From Treponema sp. (GTDB taxonomy: Bacteria; Spirochaetota; Spirochaetia; Treponematales; Breznakiellaceae): a DNA stretch of 9,786 nt. The stretch is taken from NCBI GenBank assembly GCA_031278025.1, contig JAITLF010000063.1, forward strand, positions 1-9,786, read 5' to 3'. Position 1 is the stretch's first letter. Each line of letters opens with the position of its first letter. This document shows positions 1-5,300 of this stretch, piece by piece. The notes under the pieces were generated by a model. It was not told the DNA's origin. It saw only the letters and a program-made list of their open reading frames with translations, and did not search any database. The translations under genes and the position numbers were made by a program.

Positions 1-312
1 AAGCCCAGCCGCCGGAGATTGAAGCCCAGCCGCCGGAGATTGAAGCCCAGCCGCCGGAGATTGAAGTCCAGCCGCTGCGGATTGAAGCCCAGCCGCCGGG
101 GATTGAAGCCCAGCCGCTGCGGATTGAAGCCCAGCCGCTGCGGATTGAAGCCCAGCCGCTACAGATTGAAGCCCAGCCGCCGGGGATTGAAGCCCAGCCG
201 CCGGAGATTGAAGCCCAGCCGCTGCGGATTGAAGCCCAGCCGCCGGGGATTGAAGCCCAGCCGCTATAGATTGAAGTCCAGCCGCCGGAGATTGAAGTCC
301 AGCCGCCGGAGG
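1..312. repeat. 21-bp tandem repeat array, about 15 copies
   Basis: Head-to-tail 21-bp units begin at 21, 42, 63 and so on to 294, with a partial unit before 21 and the last unit decaying at about 312. The consensus unit is GAAGCCCAGCCGCCGGAGAT plus a final T. Variation is confined to two places: GCC/GTC near the start, and the hexamer CCGGAG, CTGCGG, CCGGGG, CTACAG or CTATAG near the end. Variant types are interspersed, as expected from unequal exchange or slippage. There are no unique spacers, so it is not a CRISPR array. Frame 3 reads EAQ-P-(P/L)-(E/R/G/Q)-I. Frame 1 reads K-(P/S)-S-R-(R/C/Y)-(R/G)-L. Frame 2 has a TGA in every unit. Confidence 0.95.
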
Positions 313-668
313 GTGTTGCGCAATTTCCCAAAGCGCGGGGTGAGGATGGGGAGTGGAGGGCGTGTCCGCACGAGTTTCGGGACGGATAACGGCGCGTGGC
401 AGCCGAGGGGTCTTCCGGGGAGCGTGCGTACCGGGAAAAATCTTTCTGGCCGGATGCGGCGGGCCGGGGGGCTTCACGCTACGGGCGGAAAGCCCGGCGG
501 GGGAAAAAAATAGCGAAGCGCAAACAATGCAAGCCATCGGGCCATGCATGGCGCACTCCGAAGACAAAAATTCGTAACGTGCCGGCCGCGGGAGAATTCC
601 TCCGCCGTATGTTTTCCCAGGCAGAAAAACTACACTCTGCAAGATTAAAAAAAAAGAAACCGCGCTAA
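3..668 (+). pseudogene. Decayed 3' part of a heptapeptide-repeat protein gene (left end outside window)
   Basis: Frame 3 is open from the window edge through the 21-bp array, giving twelve-odd heptads of the EAQPPEI/EAQPLRI type, and ends at TAG 267-269. That TAG lies inside a repeat unit and differs by one C-to-T change from the unit at 147-167 (CTACAG against CTATAG), so it looks like a recent nonsense mutation. Beyond it the same frame continues for two more heptads and about 25 residues to TAA 387-389, then stays open for 92 codons to TAA 666-668, ending in an Arg/Lys-rich tail (ARLKKKKPR). The simplest reading is a gene tail carrying two in-frame stops. If the TAG is the native end, the CDS is 3-269 and the rest is untranslated. 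I do not recognise the family. GC content by codon position in the tail shows no strong coding bias, so the part after 389 is uncertain. Confidence 0.42.
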
Positions 669-849
669 CCGGTATGTTTTGCATGTTTATACAAAAAAAA
701 CACAACCGCAACGGCGCTAAGAAATTAATTATTTATTGCAGGAAACACCCGGCATGATATCGATATCCTGTTACTGGTAATTTCTTATATACAAAGAATT
801 GCGCATCACACTTTGTGTGTCGCCGCCAGAATAACTATTCAGCCGCCTA
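669..849. other. AT-rich intergenic stretch, no gene seen
   Basis: No supported coding region lies here. Base composition falls sharply from the GC-rich repeat tail to AT-rich sequence with A and T runs. The only clear symmetry is a perfect 12-bp palindrome, GATATCGATATC, at 756-767, which could be a protein-binding site. No hairpin followed by a T run is visible after the stop at 668, so I see no terminator for the upstream gene. Confidence 0.5.
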
Positions 850-878
850 TTGTTTTTTTTGTGTGCAGATACTATATT
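850..878 (+). promoter_or_regulatory. Probable sigma-70 type promoter for the lipoprotein gene
   Basis: TTGTTT (850-855) and TATATT (873-878) are separated by 17 bp, which predicts transcription starting near 885. A perfect palindrome, ATTCTAGAAT (876-885), overlaps the -10 element and start point and could be an operator. The -10 matches five of six consensus bases, the -35 only three. The predicted leader of about 100 nt contains the hairpins described separately. Confidence 0.5.
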
Positions 879-898
879 CTAGAATCAGGATGTCAGAT

Positions 899-957
899 GT
901 TGAATTTATATTCAACTTTCCCTTTTTACGCCTTGTGTGTTGCAAGGCAAGGGAAAG
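899..957 (+). promoter_or_regulatory. Leader inverted repeats upstream of the lipoprotein gene
   Basis: Two symmetric elements abut. The first is GTTGAAT (899-905), a 4-nt spacer, and ATTCAAC (910-916). The second is a longer hairpin: CTTTCCCTT (916-924) pairs with AAGGGAAAG (949-957), then a five-base bulge (925-929), then GCCTTG (930-935) pairs with CAAGGC (943-948) around a 7-nt loop. That gives 15 base pairs. The two elements share base 916, so they cannot both form fully. No T run follows, so this is not a terminator. Its place between the predicted start point and the ribosome binding site suggests an mRNA-stability or translation-control element, or an operator. Confidence 0.6.
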
Positions 958-985
958 ATACTTACAAAGATGACAGGAGGTTTTT

Positions 986-2569
986 ATGCAAAAGATAAAA
1001 ACTGTTGCTATATTGGCATTCGGACTTGTCGCAGTTCTGCTTGCGGGTTGTTTTTCCCCGGTAGAGGTAGCGTCCGGGAGAGAGGAGAAGCCGGTGGCGC
1101 TGGATAATCAGCCCTTTCCGGTGAGCATATATTACGGTTCCGAAGCCGCACGGGCTGCGGTTCCGGCAGGTGCGACGGCAGCTAATATCCGAAACGGGCT
1201 TTATAACTTTATGCAGCTCGTTGTGGTGGATGAGAAGGGCGGTATTTTAGACGTTCAGGAAAAACGCCAGGTTAAGTCCAGCGATTCTCATGTGGTTTTT
1301 TATATACAGGAACTGCCCAAGGGATCGGTGAACTTTCTTCTTTTGATGGGATATTGGGACCGGGATTTCGGCAAGGAGACTACGGACGGGGGTGTTACAA
1401 CCTATGCGTACAATACCGGGGTAAACCCGGTATTACTGGCTTCCGGTTTCCAGACGGCGGATGTCCCGACGGAAGACAGGAAGGTTACGATAACCATGTG
1501 GCCGATAGTAACCTATGCGGAATTTACCAGGGACCCGCAGGGCAACCCGGTGAAGTTCGAGAGTGGCGTGAAGCCCGAACTGGCTCCCGGTGTTGCATGG
1601 AAGCTGGATTGGGCGATCTCGAAGAACGGCGGGATGGAGAAGAACGGCCTTGAGCCGCTGATTACGGCTCAACAGGCGCTGCCGGGTGTCAGCGAGTCAA
1701 CGCTGCTGGTTAGGGGAAAAAAGAATGTCGTAGATGGCGCCGCTGCTCAGACAGGCGGAACAACCACGGACTATAGGTTTAGCCTGGATCCGGGCCCTGC
1801 CAATGAGGTGCATCATATTGGTAAGCCCCATTGGGTAAACTTTAACCTGGAATATGTACCGTTTAATCTCGCTTCCCCCAGCGTTTGGTTGCCCTATAAT
1901 AATACGAGTTTCTTTGATCTTTCGACCGGCGCACCGGTGTGGGTTATCCGGAACGGGTTAAACGATCGGCCTCAGGATGAAAACACGACATTTGTTCCTG
2001 ATGCGCTGGGTGCTGGAAAGAATGGAAACGGCGGCGTTCTTGCTTCGGTGAAGGCAGTGAGCGGATGGGATGGTGATAATAATAAGGATGGTTGTCCGGA
2101 TAATCCGGAACCGAACCCTGACGTACCAAAACTTCCTAATTGGGCCGAGAATACCGACCTTTTGCTTTATGACGGATCGTATCATGGACCTAAAGAGAAT
2201 AAGGCGTTTATCACCTTCAGAACTCATGGGTACGCGGGATCGGTGGAGATATTCTACGCCGTCGTAAAAAAAGGTACGTATGGTGCAAATAATTTTGTCC
2301 CCTATGGGGAGTTTACCCGGTCCCTTACTAATGCGGTTGACGGTACCGGTACTTTTAAGGCTGGTGATCTTTGTGCGTCCCTTGTTTCCATTCCTGATGC
2401 CAATTATCCCTATACTGGTAATGAGCAGATATGGGAGGTTTGGTTAGTGTTCTCGGCCGACGGAAAGGTAAGTAACCGTATCGCGATAGAGATCAGCAAG
2501 ACTAACATAATACCGAGCGGCATTGGTATTCACCCTGTCTGGGGCGGGGATGACGAAACAACTCCCTGA
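986..2569 (+). CDS. Putative lipoprotein, 527 residues, family not recognised
   Basis: This is an exported, probably lipid-anchored protein of unknown function. The N-terminus has Lys3 and Lys5, a hydrophobic stretch (residues 7-19) and a lipobox LLAGC, with Cys22 the predicted lipidated residue after signal peptidase II cleavage. The start is set by AGGAGG at 975-980, five bases before the ATG. The mature part has no transmembrane segment, is rich in aromatic and beta-prone residues, and contains a short Asp/Asn/Gly run at residues 361-371 (WDGDNNKDGCP) that resembles a thrombospondin type 3 or calcium-binding loop. The flanking Pro/Asn-rich segment (372-384) may be a linker between an N-terminal region (about 40-355) and a C-terminal beta-rich domain (about 390-515). 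It is monocistronic: its own promoter and hairpin leader lie upstream and a terminator lies downstream. Codon use is less GC-rich than in the his genes. I assign no function. Confidence 0.9.
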   Translation: MQKIKTVAILAFGLVAVLLAGCFSPVEVASGREEKPVALDNQPFPVSIYYGSEAARAAVPAGATAANIRNGLYNFMQLVVVDEKGGILDVQEKRQVKSSDSHVVFYIQELPKGSVNFLLLMGYWDRDFGKETTDGGVTTYAYNTGVNPVLLASGFQTADVPTEDRKVTITMWPIVTYAEFTRDPQGNPVKFESGVKPELAPGVAWKLDWAISKNGGMEKNGLEPLITAQQALPGVSESTLLVRGKKNVVDGAAAQTGGTTTDYRFSLDPGPANEVHHIGKPHWVNFNLEYVPFNLASPSVWLPYNNTSFFDLSTGAPVWVIRNGLNDRPQDENTTFVPDALGAGKNGNGGVLASVKAVSGWDGDNNKDGCPDNPEPNPDVPKLPNWAENTDLLLYDGSYHGPKENKAFITFRTHGYAGSVEIFYAVVKKGTYGANNFVPYGEFTRSLTNAVDGTGTFKAGDLCASLVSIPDANYPYTGNEQIWEVWLVFSADGKVSNRIAIEISKTNIIPSGIGIHPVWGGDDETTP

Positions 2570-2586
2570 TCGATTTTAATCCGGTC

Positions 2587-2665
2587 CAGGAGTCTGTTGC
2601 ACGTGTAGGTTTTTATGTTTTTTCCGTTGGGAAAAAACATAAAAACTACGATCATCAGGCTCCTG
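2587..2665. repeat. Composite nested inverted repeat after the lipoprotein gene
   Basis: The outer arms CAGGAGTCTG (2587-2596) and CAGGCTCCTG (2656-2665) pair over 10 positions with one G-U. The inner arms, 17 bases each, are perfectly complementary (2609-2625 and 2630-2646) around a GTTG loop, and GTA/TAC extends the inner stem to 2605 and 2649 past one bulged G. The inner stem is mostly A-T and no T run follows on either side, so it is not a standard terminator. It could be a 3'-end stability element or a tiny non-autonomous mobile element. No flanking target duplication is evident. Confidence 0.65.
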
Positions 2666-2785
2666 CGAACATTTGGTGTGATGGCGGGTTGCACGGTAAA
2701 AAACTGCCTAATCGGTAATTTTTTGGGATTTTATGCGCAAAACGCAATAAACAACTACTAGCCTGTTCAATATCGAATAATCCTG
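2666..2785. other. Intergenic sequence, no gene seen
   Basis: No coding region with a ribosome binding site is visible on either strand. A small hairpin, TGCG/CGCA, lies near 2733-2745. The terminator that follows is 217 nt from the lipoprotein stop codon, so either the lipoprotein mRNA has a long 3' untranslated region or a short independent transcript ends there. I cannot point to a convincing promoter for the latter. Confidence 0.4.
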
Positions 2786-2845
2786 AACTGCTGCCTGAAA
2801 CCGGCTTCCCTTTTGGGAGATATGGTTTCAGGCGGCAGTTTTTTT
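2786..2845 (+). terminator. Rho-independent terminator, plus strand
   Basis: A 17-base arm, AACTGCTGCCTGAAACC (2786-2802), pairs with GGTTTCAGGCGGCAGTT (2824-2840) with a single G-U. An inner TCCC/GGGA hairpin fills the loop. Seven T residues (2839-2845) follow directly. It separates the lipoprotein unit from the his promoter 47 bases further on. Confidence 0.92.
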
Positions 2846-2891
2846 GTGCTGCCATTTTTGTTCTGCCAACGGAAGGTTCCCGCAGTATCTA

Positions 2892-2920
2892 TTGACCCTT
2901 TTGGAAGAACCTGGTATAGT
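2892..2920 (+). promoter_or_regulatory. Promoter of the his operon
   Basis: TTGACC (2892-2897) and TATAGT (2915-2920) are separated by exactly 17 bp, the best promoter match in the window. The expected start point, about seven bases after the -10 element, is the A at 2927, which is also the first base of the His-rich leader ORF. It lies between the lipoprotein terminator and hisG, so it serves the leader and the biosynthetic genes. Confidence 0.85.
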
Positions 2921-2926
2921 CATCGC

Positions 2927-3001
2927 ATGAATTGGATTTTGGCGCTTTTTGTTCATCATTGCCATTATATATTTCCTCAAGCGTCTGAGTCCGCCGTCTG
3001 A
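2927..3001 (+). CDS. His operon leader peptide, 24 residues, with HHCH
   Basis: The short ORF begins with MNWILALF, continues VHHCHYIFPQ and ends ASESAV at TGA 2999-3001. His codons occur at 2954, 2957 and 2963, giving three His in four residues, in an ORF placed between the his promoter and a terminator just before hisG. That is the architecture of amino-acid attenuation: ribosome stalling at His codons when charged His-tRNA is scarce would change folding of the downstream RNA. No Shine-Dalgarno sequence can precede the ATG, because the predicted transcription start coincides with it, so translation would be leaderless. The sequence does not resemble the seven-His enterobacterial HisL, and the gene symbol is given by role only. 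The call rests on His codon clustering and position. A chance ORF cannot be excluded. Confidence 0.72.
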   Translation: MNWILALFVHHCHYIFPQASESAV

Positions 3002-3009
3002 GTAAGACG
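2982..3009 (+). promoter_or_regulatory. Pre-terminator pairing elements of the his attenuator
   Basis: CGTCTGAGT occurs twice (2982-2990 and 2995-3003), and AGACG at 3005-3009 can pair with the CGTCT of either copy, giving mutually exclusive hairpins. The second copy with its preceding C (2994-3003) can also pair with the 3' arm of the terminator (3039-3046): CCGT with ACGG, a two-base bulge, then GAGT with GCTC including one G-U. A ribosome that finishes the leader peptide would cover this region, whereas one stalled at the His codons would leave it free. The competing folds are my hand pairings, not computed energies. Confidence 0.5.
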
Positions 3010-3026
3010 TGTAAACCGGTAATAAC

Positions 3027-3055
3027 CCGTGGGCCCAGGCTCACGGTTTTTTTTT
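3027..3055 (+). terminator. His attenuator terminator before hisG
   Basis: CCGTGGGC (3027-3034) pairs with GCTCACGG (3039-3046), including one G-U, around a CCAG loop. Nine T residues follow at 3047-3055. The GGAG ribosome binding site of hisG begins at the next base. A strong intrinsic terminator inside the leader of the operon it precedes makes sense only if it is conditional, which supports attenuation. Confidence 0.85.
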
Positions 3056-3064
3056 GGAGTGAAC

Positions 3065-3919
3065 ATGAAAAAACTGAGGATTTTGATCCCCAAAGGGCGC
3101 ATCTTTGACAATGTTTCCCGGCTCTTTGCCGAGGCGGGATTCCCCGTGTACCAGACGGATCGGACCTACCGGCCCAAGATAGCTGCGGATTGGCTTGATG
3201 CCAAGATCATGAAGCCCCAGAATGTGGGAGAGCTTCTGGAGTTGGGGAGTCATGACGCGGGGTTTACCGGCGCAGACTGGCTACAGGAAAGCGGCGCCGA
3301 TGTGATCGAAGTCCTTGACTTGGGCTTCGACAAGGTGCGTATCGTGGCGGCGGTCCCGGCGGAGTTGGACGACGAGGCCCTTAAAAAAAAGCGTATCGTG
3401 GCGGCTACCGAATATGTCGCCATTGCCGGAAAGTGGCTTCAGAGCCGGGGCTACGAATACCGCGTTGTCAGGACGTATGGGGCTACGGAGGTCTTTCCCC
3501 CGGACGACGCGGACATGATCATCGACAACTCCTCTACCGGCCAGACCCTCAAGGACAACGGCCTGCGCATCGTGGCGGATATCCTGGAGTCCTCCACCCG
3601 TTTTGTTGTTTCCCGCGCGGCAATGGCCGATAGGGAAAAGCGGGGCCGGATAGAGGAACTGGTCATGCTTTTTAAGGCGGTCCTGGACGGACGGGATCGG
3701 GTACTTCTGGAGATGAACGTGCCCCATGCCCGGTTCAACAACCTGGTAACCGGCCTCCCCGCCATGCGGAGCCCTACGGTATCGCCCCTCTACGGCGACG
3801 ATGGCTATGCGGTGAAGATCGCGGTGAAAAAAGAGGAGGTTCCCGGCCTTATCCCCCGCTTGAAGAAGCTGGGTGCGGCGGATATTGTGGAATATGATTT
3901 ACGAAAAGTCGTGCTATGA
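3065..3919 (+). CDS. hisG: ATP phosphoribosyltransferase, long form
   Basis: HisG catalyses the first committed step, joining ATP and PRPP to give phosphoribosyl-ATP in the cytoplasm. The 284-residue product has the N-terminal LIPKGR motif (7-12), an AGFTGADWL-type segment (65-73) and the PRPP-binding loop DMIIDNSSTGQTL (150-162). Residues from about 207 to the end match the extra C-terminal ACT-like domain of long-form HisG, which normally carries histidine feedback inhibition, so no HisZ partner is needed. ATG 3065 is chosen because GGAGTGA (3056-3062) precedes it and the protein then begins MKKLRILIPKGR. An in-frame upstream start at 3029 lies inside the terminator stem. It is the first structural gene after the attenuator, and a 51-nt gap separates it from hisB. 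Confidence 0.96.
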   Translation: MKKLRILIPKGRIFDNVSRLFAEAGFPVYQTDRTYRPKIAADWLDAKIMKPQNVGELLELGSHDAGFTGADWLQESGADVIEVLDLGFDKVRIVAAVPAELDDEALKKKRIVAATEYVAIAGKWLQSRGYEYRVVRTYGATEVFPPDDADMIIDNSSTGQTLKDNGLRIVADILESSTRFVVSRAAMADREKRGRIEELVMLFKAVLDGRDRVLLEMNVPHARFNNLVTGLPAMRSPTVSPLYGDDGYAVKIAVKKEEVPGLIPRLKKLGAADIVEYDLRKVVL

Positions 3920-3970
3920 TTGATAAAATCCGAATGGTAAGAAATGCGCGATAAAAACGGAGGAAACGGC

Positions 3971-4591
3971 ATGGCGCGGACCGCTGAAGTTAAACGGACT
4001 ACCAGGGAAACAGATATTTTTATACGTCTTGACCTTGACGGCAGGGGCGAAGCCCGGCTGGACTACCCCATTGGTTTTATGGCCCACATGCTTACCGCCT
4101 TTGCCCGGCACGGCCTCTTTGATCTGGAGGTCCGGGCTGCGGGGGATCTGGAAGTGGATCAGCATCACATGGTGGAGGACACGGGGATAGTTCTGGGCCG
4201 GTGCTTTGCCCAAGCCCTAGGGGACAAGCGGGGCATAGGCCGGAATGGAAGCAGCCTCTTTCCCATGGACGAGACCCTGGCCCGGGCGGCGGCGGATGTT
4301 TCGGGCCGCGCTTTCCTGGTTTTTAACGCGGGCCTTTCGGGGATACCCCTGGTCTCATCTCCGGCAGGTACCGGCGCGGCTTCCTTCCAAACCGACACGG
4401 TGGAGGACTTTTGGCAGGGCTTTGTCGCCGCCGCAGGAATCACCCTGCACCTGGACATTCTGAGGGGCCGAAGCGATCATCACAAGACAGAAGCCCTGTT
4501 CAAAGCGGCGGCCCGGGCGCTCCGGGAGGCCTGCGGAATAGACCCCCGCGTCGAAGGCCGTATCCCTTCCACCAAGGGAATCCTCGCGTGA
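3971..4591 (+). CDS. hisB: Imidazoleglycerol-phosphate dehydratase, monofunctional
   Basis: HisB dehydrates imidazole glycerol phosphate to imidazole acetol phosphate with a di-manganese centre. The 206-residue product begins MARTAEVKRTTRETDI, typical of the family, and keeps the metal ligands His39, HHxxE at 65-69, His160 and HHxxE at 170-174, plus PMDE at 98-101. GGAGGA (3959-3964), six bases upstream, fixes ATG 3971 over an earlier in-frame ATG at 3944. There is no fused histidinol-phosphatase domain, so that activity must be encoded elsewhere. The usual F-x-D-H-M-L segment reads FMAHML (36-41), with Ala replacing a widely conserved Asp. The ligand His is intact. The stop codon overlaps the start of hisH. 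Confidence 0.96.
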   Translation: MARTAEVKRTTRETDIFIRLDLDGRGEARLDYPIGFMAHMLTAFARHGLFDLEVRAAGDLEVDQHHMVEDTGIVLGRCFAQALGDKRGIGRNGSSLFPMDETLARAAADVSGRAFLVFNAGLSGIPLVSSPAGTGAASFQTDTVEDFWQGFVAAAGITLHLDILRGRSDHHKTEALFKAAARALREACGIDPRVEGRIPSTKGILA

Positions 4592-5235
4592 GCGGGGCCG
4601 CACAGGCGGGCCTTGTTGGGGTCTTGGACTACGGCGCGGGTAATCTCGGCTCGGTGATGAACGCCCTGGCCCGGCTGGGCATCCCCGCCCGGTTTGTCCG
4701 GGGACCGGAAGAACTGGCCGGGGGAGCCTCCCCCTTTGCGAAACTCCTCTTCCCCGGAGACGGCCACTTTGGGACCACCCTGTCTTCCCTGGAAAAATCA
4801 GGCTATGCCCCGGCCCTCCGATCCTGGATTCAGGCGGACAGGCCCTTCCTGGGAATCTGCATAGGCCTCCAGGTCCTGTTCGAGTCCTCCGAGGAAGCGG
4901 CGCCGGTGAACGGCATTCCGGTCCGGGGGCTAGGGGTGATTCGGGGCGCGGTGAAACGCTTCCCCGGACGTAAAGTACCTCAAATCGGCTGGAACCGCAC
5001 CACAGCCCGGGAAGATTCCCGGCTTTTTCGGGGTCTCCCGCCGGATTCTTTTTTTTATTATATCCATTCGTATTATGTTCATACTGAAGACGATGAGGCT
5101 CAGGCGGCATGGGCGGAGTATTACCTCCGCTACTGTTCCACGGTGGAAAAAGGAAACCTTGCCGCCGTGCAGTTTCACCCGGAAAAATCCGGCGCTGTCG
5201 GCTTGAAGCTGCTGGAAAATTGGGCGCGAACCTAA
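4588..5235 (+). CDS. hisH: Imidazole glycerol phosphate synthase, glutaminase subunit
   Basis: HisH hydrolyses glutamine and channels ammonia to HisF. The 215-residue product has the class I amidotransferase fold: DYGAGNL (14-20), PGDGHF (57-62, where the family usually has PGVGAF), the nucleophile elbow GICIGLQ with Cys91, PQIGWN (131-136), and the His197/Glu199 pair in FHPEKSG. I chose GTG 4588, which overlaps the hisB stop as GTGA, because AAGGGAA lies seven bases upstream at 4574-4580 and family homology begins at residue 9. The frame extends further left to 4411, but that part is a shadow of hisB. The overlap implies translational coupling. Its partner hisF follows after a 65-nt gap containing a palindromic repeat. 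Confidence 0.95.
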   Translation: MSGAAQAGLVGVLDYGAGNLGSVMNALARLGIPARFVRGPEELAGGASPFAKLLFPGDGHFGTTLSSLEKSGYAPALRSWIQADRPFLGICIGLQVLFESSEEAAPVNGIPVRGLGVIRGAVKRFPGRKVPQIGWNRTTAREDSRLFRGLPPDSFFYYIHSYYVHTEDDEAQAAWAEYYLRYCSTVEKGNLAAVQFHPEKSGAVGLKLLENWART

Positions 5236-5239
5236 CCTT

Positions 5240-5289
5240 CGGGGGTTCTGGGTCCTTCGGACCCTTGGGCAGCGCCCCCGCAAAGGGGG
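5240..5289. repeat. REP-like palindromic element between hisH and hisF
   Basis: GGGTCC (5250-5255) and GGACCC (5259-5264) form a hairpin with a 3-base loop. GGGC/GCCC (5267-5270 and 5274-5277) forms a second, and outer CGGGGG/CCCCCG runs enclose both. CCCCC (5275-5279) can alternatively pair with GGGGG (5285-5289). The same GGGTCC/GGACCC and GGGC-nnn-GCCC modules recur at 9421-9476, so this looks like one copy of a dispersed palindromic family inserted in the operon. No T run follows, so it should not terminate, but it may affect mRNA stability. Confidence 0.6.
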
Positions 5290-5300
5290 TATAGAGAATT

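Noticed and set aside
1..312. CRISPR array
   Set aside because: The units are contiguous 21-bp repeats with no unique spacers, and no cas-like gene is nearby.
19..513. 164-residue plus-strand frame with KPSRRRL repeats
   Set aside because: It is the alternative frame of the 21-bp array, starts at a TTG with no ribosome binding site, and runs out of the repeat into sequence without protein character. Frame 3, which runs in from the window edge, is preferred.
2786..2845. Bidirectional terminator
   Set aside because: A T run follows the stem only on the plus strand. The minus-strand flank is mixed sequence.
3029..3064. N-terminal extension of hisG from an upstream in-frame start
   Set aside because: The extension would be encoded by the attenuator stem and T run. 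The GGAG site and the family N-terminus support ATG 3065.
2927..3064. T-box riboswitch controlling the his genes
   Set aside because: I find no T-box consensus or specifier-loop arrangement, and the transcript before the terminator is too short. A His leader peptide explains the terminator better.
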